DNA of 5,068 nucleotides from an uncultured Mycoplasmatota bacterium (GTDB taxonomy: Bacteria > Bacillota_I > Bacilli_A > RF39 > UBA660). The stretch is from contig CAMYRF010000089.1 in the NCBI GenBank assembly GCA_947296775.1, forward strand, positions 1 through 5,068, written 5' to 3'. Both the position numbers and the translations under genes were made by a program. Below are positions 1 to 4,914 of the stretch, in pieces. The number at the start of each line of letters is the position of its first letter. Positions within the stretch are counted from its first letter, which is position 1. Below the pieces are notes generated by a model that did not search any database, was not told the origin of the DNA, and saw nothing but the letters and a program-made list of their open reading frames with translations.

Positions 1-21
1 GGAATAAGAAGGGAAGATAAA

Positions 22-1107
22 ATGGAACAAAAAAGAGAACATAAAATCATTTTAAAACAATGGGTTCAAATATTTTTGCTTATTGTAATTTTAATTGTTA
101 TGGCTGGTGCAATTTGGGCAATTGCTAAAAGTTTAAGTGGTGAAAAACAAGCTAAAGAAGAATTATATACATATAGCTATAATAGTAATTTAAGTTATCG
201 TGTATTTTTAAAGAATAATCCATTTTTTACAACTAAAACGTTAGGAATGAATAAACAGTATATTGCTTCATTAATTGATAAGATTGAAGTTAATGCTAAA
301 TATAATTTTCAAAGTTCTGAAGATTTGAATTATACTTATACTTATGATATGGTAGCTACTGCTAAAGGCACTTATGCTGAATCAGATGCTAAAGCAGTAG
401 AAGTATGGTCTAAAAATTATCCGATTTTACCATCAGAAACAAAAACTGGTACTGGTAAAACAATTTCGATTGATAAAACAGTTTCGATTGATTATAATAC
501 TTATAATCAAGTTATGGTAGACTTTAGAAATCAATTTGGACTTTCAGTTGATGCAAGTGTTGATGTGGCACTTAAAATTAATATATCTGGTGGAATAAAA
601 GGTGCAGAAAATAGTTTACAAGAATCTAATACTATGACATTAGAAATTCCGCTTGTAAAACCTACTATTGAAATGAAACCTAATTATGTTAATAATGGTG
701 GTAAAACAATTTATAAAGAAACAGGAAATGATGATGTTAATATTAATATTCCATTATTAGTTCTTGGAATTGCATTATTATTATTTATGGTTTACATGCT
801 TAAGAAAATTGGAGGCCAATTAATTACTACTACTAAGAAATCTGAATATGTAATTGCGCTTAATAAGATTCTTAAAGATTATGCTGATATTATTGCTAAG
901 GCAGAAAATGTACCAAACTTAACACAATATGATGTTATTCATATTAAAGATTTTACTGACTTAGTAGATATTGAAGAAGAATTACATTCACCAATTATCT
1001 ATACTGAAATTCGTGAAGATTTAGAGTGCTGGTTCATGATATTCCATGATAAGACAGCTTATAAGTTTATACTTAGATATGAAGATTTTGCACGTTTAAG
1101 AAGATAA
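22..1107 (+). CDS. DUF5305-type two-pass membrane protein
   Basis: A 361-residue membrane protein. Residues ~14-34 form a first hydrophobic helix and ~242-261 a second, followed by KK. Residues ~45-240 should therefore be a large extracytoplasmic beta-rich domain and ~262-361 a cytoplasmic tail. The outer domain (a YTYSYNSNLSYRVFLKNNPFF start, LGMNKQYIASLIDKIEV, then a Trp-containing VWSKNYPIL segment) and the tail (DFTDLVDIEEELHSPIIY) match my recollection of DUF5305. Members of that family are often found beside type I signal peptidases and surface-protein genes. Its biochemical role is unknown. The ATG at 22 follows an AAGGGAAG ribosome site. The frame is open to the window edge, so an earlier start cannot be excluded, but the Lys/Arg-rich N-terminus before a helix fits this one. 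Bases 1-20 could hold the end of an upstream gene (a TAA lies at 5-7 and another at 18-20 in other frames), suggesting an operon entering from the left. Family assignment is from memory of the pattern, not a search. Confidence 0.8.
   Translation: MEQKREHKIILKQWVQIFLLIVILIVMAGAIWAIAKSLSGEKQAKEELYTYSYNSNLSYRVFLKNNPFFTTKTLGMNKQYIASLIDKIEVNAKYNFQSSEDLNYTYTYDMVATAKGTYAESDAKAVEVWSKNYPILPSETKTGTGKTISIDKTVSIDYNTYNQVMVDFRNQFGLSVDASVDVALKINISGGIKGAENSLQESNTMTLEIPLVKPTIEMKPNYVNNGGKTIYKETGNDDVNINIPLLVLGIALLLFMVYMLKKIGGQLITTTKKSEYVIALNKILKDYADIIAKAENVPNLTQYDVIHIKDFTDLVDIEEELHSPIIYTEIREDLECWFMIFHDKTAYKFILRYEDFARLRR
457..492 (+). repeat. 18-bp tandem duplication inside the DUF5305-type gene
   Basis: Two adjacent 18-base units (457-474 and 475-492) differ at one base and encode KTISID followed by KTVSID (residues 146-157). 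The unit is a multiple of three, so the frame is kept. It lies in the extracytoplasmic domain, in what looks like alternating beta-strand sequence. A recent slippage duplication is one reading. Two similar beta strands by chance is the other. Confidence 0.6.
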
Positions 1108-1110
1108 TAA

Positions 1111-1139
1111 AAAGGAGTAATCATTAAGATTACTCTTTT
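1111..1139. terminator. Bidirectional intrinsic terminator between convergent genes
   Basis: The arms 1111-1122 and 1128-1139 can pair over 12 positions (one G-U when read on the plus strand), with a 5-base loop ATTAA. The core GAGTAATC/GATTACTC is perfect. Read on the minus strand, the stem is followed by TTTTT, a good terminator for the U32 gene, whose stop codon lies inside the stem. Read on the plus strand, the U run (TTTTAGTTT) is weaker but would still serve the DUF5305-type gene. Confidence 0.75.
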
Positions 1140-3313
1140 AGTTTGTCTAAAATATTTAGTATTTGCTTTTCGTCTTCATCAAAGAATTCTAATCTATAGT
1201 TTGTAATACCTAACTCTTTGAATTTATTTATATTATTTATTAGATTTGTTTTTTTATGATGCATTATATGGTTTTTGCAGTTCTTGGTTATAATTGGAAA
1301 TAGTTCATTTTGTTTATTTTTTAAGTAATATTTATTGTTTTTGCAATTTGGACAATTGTCATTCATTTTGATTATGCAGTGGTTTATAATCATTAATTCT
1401 AATGTACCATAGATGATTATTTCTATGTCGTTGTTAGTTTTTGCAATATCTTTTATTTGGTCTAGGGTTAATTCTGGTGAAATGGTTATTTGTTTAATAT
1501 TTTTACTTTTCAGAAAATTGATACTGTGAGTATTGACAATATTTAAAAAATAATCTGATATACAATTATTATTTTCTGGGTATTTATTTACACTTCCAAG
1601 TTCTGTTAATAATAAATTCTCGTTTTTTAAATTTTCTAATTTAGTAATTGTTCTATCAACTCTAAAAAATACATTGTTATGTTTATATTTTGAATATAAA
1701 TTAAAGTCATCCGTATATATTTTATTTACTTTATTTATAATTGTTTTTAGTTGATTTTCTGTTCTAACGAAAGCATTTATATTGATATCTTTATTTTGTT
1801 TGCCTTCTATTTTGGGGATTACTATATTAAAAGTGTTACGGTTAATTTTTGTTTTTTCATCTATTAGATTTTGTATTAATGATCTTCTAAGTTCATTTAA
1901 TTCTTTTAATGAAATAAATATATTGTCATCCATTTCTACATTGATATTGTTTACCATAAAAGGAGTGTTTCCAAGTTTTGACAATTGTTTTATTATATTT
2001 TCTTTAGTTATAGGACTTGTCACTGATTTTTGTATTTTGTTTCCAACTTTAGTTATTTTATATTTATTATCTGTAATTGTAATTTGTAAATTTTGGTTTT
2101 CTTTTGCTATTACATTAAAGATAACTGGCATTTGTTTTTTATTATATTGTTTTAAGTTTTCTATTAGATTAAAGTCGGTTGTTTTTAAAACTGTGTCTAA
2201 TGAAGTTAAATGTATTTTATTATCAATATAAACGATTTGATCTTTTTTTGCTGAATTAATAAGGAGTCCTTTATCATTATATAATTTATTTACTATTAAT
2301 CCTTTTTTGCTTTCTTTAAATCTAATACCATCATTTTGTGATAGATCATCTGTTAGTTTTATTTTTATTTTGTTTTTTATACTTTGAACTTGTCCAATTT
2401 CATTACCTATGTGGTTTGGACTTTTGATATTCATTAGGTCTTTATCTTGTTTACCTAATAAATGACCTTCAGTAAATTCTCTATTAAATAGGAATTTGAG
2501 ATCTTTTTCGGTTTGGTTTGTTTTATGATTATCAATAAGCTCTCTATACATTTTTGTTACAAAACCAACATATTCTGGACTTTTCATACGGCCTTCTATT
2601 TTTAAGCTTTGAATATTACTATTTAGGATTTCGTTTATGTATTTACTAGTGTTTAATTCTTTTGGGCTTAATAAATAATTTCCGTTTGTTTTAATTGGTT
2701 TATTATTTTTGATTAGGGTATAGGGAAGACGGCAAGGGCCTGCGCATTTACCTCTGTTTCCGCTTCTTCCGCCATTTAAACTACTAAAAAGGCAGCATCC
2801 ACTATAACATATACAAAGGGCTCCGTGGATAAAAACTTCTTTTTCTATATCGGTTTCTAATTTATTTATTTGTTCTAATGAAAGTTCACGGGCTAGAACG
2901 ACTCTAGTTACACCTAATTTTTTATATAGTTTTAATACTTCGTCATTACAGTTATTGGTTTGGGTTGAGGCATGTATTTCTAATTCTGGAATTAATGTTT
3001 TTACTAGGCTAATCATACCGATATCTTGCATTATAACGGCATCTACGCCATTTATATATAGAAATTTAAGATATTCGATAAATTCTTTAATTTCATTTTC
3101 ATAAATTATAGTATTTGTGGTTATGTATATTTTAACATTGTATATATGGGCATAATTTATAGCTTCTATTAATTCTTCATGTGTAAAATTATTTGCGAAG
3201 TGTCTAGCACCAAAGTCTTTCCCACTTATATAAACAGCGTCTGCACCATTATGGATAGCGGCTTTTAAAGCTTCCATATTGCCAGCTGGACTTAATAATT
3301 CTGGTTTGTTCAT
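1130..3313 (-). CDS. U32 family peptidase / RlhA-like protein with DUF3656
   Basis: A 727-residue U32 protein. The N-terminus PELLSPAGNMEALKAAIHNG and the GADAVYI segment are typical of the family's TIM-barrel-like domain. Residues 159-177 fit the U32 signature (E-x-F-x2-G-A-L-C-x4-G-x-C-x-F-S) except that Phe replaces an aliphatic residue near the end. C167, C174, C190 and C194 are candidate Fe-S ligands. Residues ~385-490, ending in ELNELRRSLIQNL, look like DUF3656, as in E. coli RlhA (23S rRNA C2501 hydroxylation). The C-terminal part (~510-727) resembles a second, divergent U32 module, with C646, C654, C657 and C679 in the pattern I associate with long clostridial U32 proteins. Known U32 members act in rRNA or tRNA hydroxylation, ubiquinone hydroxylation or as collagenase-like proteases. 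Here RNA modification is likelier than proteolysis, but this is inferred. The ATG is preceded by GGTGA four bases away. The gene stands alone on the minus strand. Confidence 0.9.
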   Translation of the reverse strand: MNKPELLSPAGNMEALKAAIHNGADAVYISGKDFGARHFANNFTHEELIEAINYAHIYNVKIYITTNTIIYENEIKEFIEYLKFLYINGVDAVIMQDIGMISLVKTLIPELEIHASTQTNNCNDEVLKLYKKLGVTRVVLARELSLEQINKLETDIEKEVFIHGALCICYSGCCLFSSLNGGRSGNRGKCAGPCRLPYTLIKNNKPIKTNGNYLLSPKELNTSKYINEILNSNIQSLKIEGRMKSPEYVGFVTKMYRELIDNHKTNQTEKDLKFLFNREFTEGHLLGKQDKDLMNIKSPNHIGNEIGQVQSIKNKIKIKLTDDLSQNDGIRFKESKKGLIVNKLYNDKGLLINSAKKDQIVYIDNKIHLTSLDTVLKTTDFNLIENLKQYNKKQMPVIFNVIAKENQNLQITITDNKYKITKVGNKIQKSVTSPITKENIIKQLSKLGNTPFMVNNINVEMDDNIFISLKELNELRRSLIQNLIDEKTKINRNTFNIVIPKIEGKQNKDININAFVRTENQLKTIINKVNKIYTDDFNLYSKYKHNNVFFRVDRTITKLENLKNENLLLTELGSVNKYPENNNCISDYFLNIVNTHSINFLKSKNIKQITISPELTLDQIKDIAKTNNDIEIIIYGTLELMIINHCIIKMNDNCPNCKNNKYYLKNKQNELFPIITKNCKNHIMHHKKTNLINNINKFKELGITNYRLEFFDEDEKQILNILDKLKE

Positions 3314-3328
3314 AAAATCACCATATCA

Positions 3329-3357
3329 ATTATAGCTTAATTTCAAAAATAAATAAA
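3329..3357 (-). promoter_or_regulatory. Probable promoter of the U32 gene
   Basis: On the minus strand a perfect TATAAT (3334 down to 3329) lies 15 bases before the start codon. A weak -35 candidate, TTTATT (3357 down to 3352), is 17 bases upstream. The predicted start of transcription (~3322) falls on the first base of the GGTGA ribosome site, giving a leader of only about 10 bases. The -35 side lies back to back with the promoter of the RNHCP gene. Confidence 0.45.
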
Positions 3358-3364
3358 GTTGTTC

Positions 3365-3393
3365 TTGAAGATGGTGTGCAGGTGTGTTATGAT
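3365..3393 (+). promoter_or_regulatory. Promoter of the RNHCP gene with extended -10
   Basis: TTGAAG (3365-3370), a 17-base spacer, then TATGAT (3388-3393) preceded by TGT (3385-3387), which is an extended -10 (TGn). Transcription would start near 3400, overlapping the GGGAG ribosome site (3399-3403), so the leader would be about 10 bases. This position also shows that the reading frame upstream of 3410 is promoter DNA rather than coding sequence. Confidence 0.6.
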
Positions 3394-3409
3394 ATGTTGG
3401 GAGATAAAT

Positions 3410-3730
3410 ATGGATAATTTAAAGAAATTTACAATGCGTGATGAAAATTTTATTTGTGAGGTTTGCGGTTATGAGGTTAGTCATTTAGGGTATAGTGCTA
3501 GAGATCATTGTCCTAATTGTTTATGTTCAAAACATGTGGATATTAATCCAGGTGATAGAATGGCGTCTTGTAAAGGCGTTTTAAGGCCTATTGCGATAGA
3601 AAATTTTAAAAGTACATATAAAATTGTATATAGATGTGATGATTGTGGTGAAATTAAAAAAAATATTATGGCTAAGGATGATAATATGGATTTGATTATT
3701 GATATTATGAGTCATCCAGTTAATTATTAA
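3410..3730 (+). CDS. RNHCP domain-containing small zinc-ribbon protein
   Basis: A 106-residue protein that is nearly all RNHCP domain. C16 and C19 (CEVC) form the first pair. RDHCPNC (residues 31-37) is the motif that names the family, here with Asp for Asn, followed by C39, H42, VDINPGDR (43-50) and C54. C76 and C79 (CDDC) form the last pair. The Cys/His pairs imply one or two structural zinc sites, and the fold probably resembles a rubredoxin-like ribbon. The biological role of the family is unknown, and the length is normal for it. I chose the ATG at 3410 because GGGAG lies six bases upstream and the domain begins just after it. A longer version from a TTG at 3359 would add 17 unrelated residues and would run through the promoter. 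The gene is divergent from the U32 gene and 53 bases upstream of the next gene. No terminator is visible after it, so read-through into that gene is possible. Confidence 0.88.
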   Translation: MDNLKKFTMRDENFICEVCGYEVSHLGYSARDHCPNCLCSKHVDINPGDRMASCKGVLRPIAIENFKSTYKIVYRCDDCGEIKKNIMAKDDNMDLIIDIMSHPVNY

Positions 3731-3736
3731 GTCATA

Positions 3737-3764
3737 TTTACTTTGCATTAAATTTTGGTATAAT
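3737..3764 (+). promoter_or_regulatory. Promoter of the membrane-anchored helical protein gene
   Basis: TTTACT (3737-3742), a 16-base spacer, then a perfect TATAAT (3759-3764) preceded by TGG (3756-3758), making an extended -10. The predicted start near 3771 lies directly before the GGGAGG ribosome site (3772-3777), leaving a leader of about 13 bases. It fills most of the 53-base gap after the RNHCP gene. Confidence 0.65.
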
Positions 3765-3783
3765 ATTTTATGGGAGGATTTTT

Positions 3784-4491
3784 ATGAATACGAAAAAAAA
3801 GAATACAAAAAGGAATATTATTATTGCGATTATTGCTTTTTTAGTTGTGATCGGGACTATTTTGGCATATATGCTTATTACTGATTTAAAACAAGAAGAT
3901 ATTTTAAGAGAAGAGGTTAGTACTTTAGTAGATAAGAATATTACTAAGGATAGATATAATAGTTCTATTAAAACTAGAGGAGACTATGCGGTTGTTGAGG
4001 AAGCTATTAAAAGTTATTTAGATGAGTATTCTGTTACTTTTCAAAACGTTTTAGAAATTATGGATGATAAGGAACTTGTTAATATGCTTTCTGCTGAAAA
4101 CTATAAAAATGATGGACCAGATTTTGCTAAAAGCAAGAAATATTTAAGTGATACTAAAACTAAACTAAATAAGGCGATTGATAGACTTACAGCAATGACT
4201 AGTTCTGAAGAAATTATGAAAAATATTGAAGATAAAAAATTAGATATTTATTATACAGATTTATATAAAGAATTAATGCTTAATGGAATTGCGGAAAATG
4301 ATTTTACTAAGGCTAAAGCTGATTTAGAATCTGCAAGTGCGAATGTTAATAATTTGCTTAATACTGAAGAAGAGGTTATCAATTTGTTGGTGACTAATAA
4401 AGGTAAATGGAGAATCCAAGATAATAAAATTGTGTTTGATGAAGTGGCTACTTTAAATCAATATAATGAATTAATAAAAAAAGTAGCTTAA
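3784..4491 (+). CDS. Hypothetical membrane-anchored helical protein
   Basis: I do not recognise the family. The 235-residue protein begins with a Lys/Arg-rich stretch (residues 3-10), followed by one hydrophobic helix at ~11-32 without a lipobox cysteine or clear signal-peptidase site. It is probably an N-terminal anchor with the rest outside the membrane. Residues ~35-200 are rich in Lys, Glu, Asp, Leu and Ala, with spacing that suggests long helices and perhaps coiled coil (~115-140 and ~170-205). The last ~30 residues (KGKWRIQDNKIVFDEVATLN onwards) look like a small closing motif with a conserved-looking Trp. There are no cysteines. The ATG at 3784 follows GGGAGG by six bases. The gene has its own promoter and its own terminator, so it is probably a single-gene unit. 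A structural or surface role is possible, but nothing in the sequence gives a function. Confidence 0.85.
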   Translation: MNTKKKNTKRNIIIAIIAFLVVIGTILAYMLITDLKQEDILREEVSTLVDKNITKDRYNSSIKTRGDYAVVEEAIKSYLDEYSVTFQNVLEIMDDKELVNMLSAENYKNDGPDFAKSKKYLSDTKTKLNKAIDRLTAMTSSEEIMKNIEDKKLDIYYTDLYKELMLNGIAENDFTKAKADLESASANVNNLLNTEEEVINLLVTNKGKWRIQDNKIVFDEVATLNQYNELIKKVA

Positions 4492-4514
4492 AACTTACGT
4501 TTGTAAGTTTTTTT
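4490..4514 (+). terminator. Intrinsic terminator after the helical protein gene
   Basis: AAAACTTAC (4490-4498) pairs perfectly with GTAAGTTTT (4503-4511) across a 4-base loop GTTT. An uninterrupted run of seven T spans 4508-4514. The stem begins inside the stop codon of the preceding gene. It separates the chromosomal gene block from the mobile-element debris to the right. Confidence 0.82.
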
Positions 4515-4578
4515 ATTTATTGGAAACTTCTTTTTATAAAATAATGTATAATTAACAAATAGTTTTATAAAATTTCAA

Positions 4579-4613
4579 GTGAAAAAGACACATTGAAAAT
4601 GTGCATATTTCAC
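4579..4613 (-). terminator. Two-tier hairpin; probable minus-strand terminator
   Basis: An outer stem GTGAAA (4579-4584) / TTTCAC (4608-4613) encloses a 4x4 internal loop and an inner stem CACATT (4589-4594) / AATGTG (4598-4603) with a 3-base loop. Read on the minus strand, the inner stem is followed by TCTTTTT (4588 down to 4582), which resembles an intrinsic terminator for the transposase fragment ending at 4626. The left edge also touches CAAG on the plus strand (CTTG on the minus), one of the tetranucleotides reported beside IS91-type ends. The hairpin could therefore be the remnant of an element end instead of, or as well as, a terminator. Confidence 0.4.
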
Positions 4614-4625
4614 AAAATATATTAA

Positions 4626-4808
4626 TTAATTTTCTTTGTATTCATGAATATAGCCATGAATACTTTTGTAATAGATTGGTATCATATTATTTTTGCAATT
4701 CAAACATTTAAATCTAGGAAGACAAGAGTTATCAACCCCATCATAATCTAAAATGCGAGATTCGGCCATGGCAGGTTTACCAGTATACCTAACAGCATAC
4801 TCAATCAT
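4626..4808 (-). pseudogene. Internally deleted IS91-type (Y2) transposase fragment
   Basis: An open stretch of 60 codons from ATG; upstream the frame stays open for only nine more codons before a TGA (4836-4838). IEYAVRYTGKPAMAESRILDYDG matches the region I associate with IS91/IS801/IS1294-like rolling-circle transposases (RYxGxPAxAxSRI...YDG). In intact proteins a beta-rich segment (V-T-F-x-Y...) and over 100 further residues follow. Here the sequence jumps after DYDGV to a segment with one CxxC (CLNC, then NNMIPIYYKSIHGYIHEYKE), resembling the C-terminal metal-binding end of such transposases. The HUH motif and the catalytic tyrosines are not present. No ribosome site precedes the ATG. I infer a decayed copy with a large in-frame internal deletion and a lost 5' part. 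Family recognition is from memory, and the C-terminal half is the less certain part. Confidence 0.6.
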
Positions 4809-4835
4809 ATCTTTAGTAGAGTGATTATGTTTTTT

Positions 4836-4872
4836 TCAGCATAAACATAAAAAACATTGACCATTATGCCGA
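4836..4872. repeat. Imperfect inverted repeat upstream of the TnpB remnant
   Basis: TCAGCATAA (4836-4844) can pair with TTATGCCGA (4864-4872), eight of nine positions, across a 19-base loop. It lies between the two transposase remnants and its right arm overlaps the spacer of the tnpB promoter. Candidate readings are a left-end hairpin of an IS200/IS605-type element, the upstream end of the IS91-type element on the other strand, or an operator-like dyad. The sequence alone does not decide. Confidence 0.4.
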
Positions 4873-4886
4873 ACAAATATTATAAT
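4857..4886 (+). promoter_or_regulatory. Strong promoter of the TnpB remnant
   Basis: TTGACC (4857-4862), an 18-base spacer and a perfect TATAAT (4881-4886) make this the best match to a housekeeping promoter in the window. Transcription would start near 4893, about 22 bases before the ATG at 4915. A six-G run (4902-4907) lies seven bases before the start codon and should be a very strong ribosome site. The truncated reading frame thus still has full expression signals. Confidence 0.6.
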
Positions 4887-4914
4887 TAATGTCGATGATA
4901 AGGGGGGAATAATT

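Noticed and set aside
1782..2231. A 149-codon plus-strand frame rich in Phe, Ile and Leu, resembling a membrane protein
   Set aside because: It lies entirely antisense to the U32 gene, in the complement of a Lys/Asn-rich coding stretch, which automatically gives hydrophobic codons. It has no ribosome site and no recognisable motif.
3359..3409. N-terminal extension of the RNHCP protein from a TTG codon
   Set aside because: The added 17 residues show no relation to the domain and overlap the -35 and -10 boxes of a good promoter. The ATG at 3410 has a well-spaced GGGAG site.
4520..4552. Possible plus-strand promoter with TTGGAA and TATAAT
   Set aside because: The spacer is 21 bases, too long for a normal promoter. 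No coding frame follows on the plus strand before 4915.
4626..4808. Intact small zinc protein gene rather than a transposase remnant
   Set aside because: Only one CxxC pair is present, no ribosome site precedes the ATG, and the N-terminal half matches the RYTGKPAMAESRI region of IS91-type transposases. A pseudogene call fits better, though expression cannot be excluded.
4492..4914. CRISPR array, riboswitch or tRNA in the non-coding parts
   Set aside because: No regularly spaced repeats, no conserved riboswitch core and no cloverleaf could be made out. The visible structure is limited to the terminator, two hairpins, the promoter and the transposase remnants.
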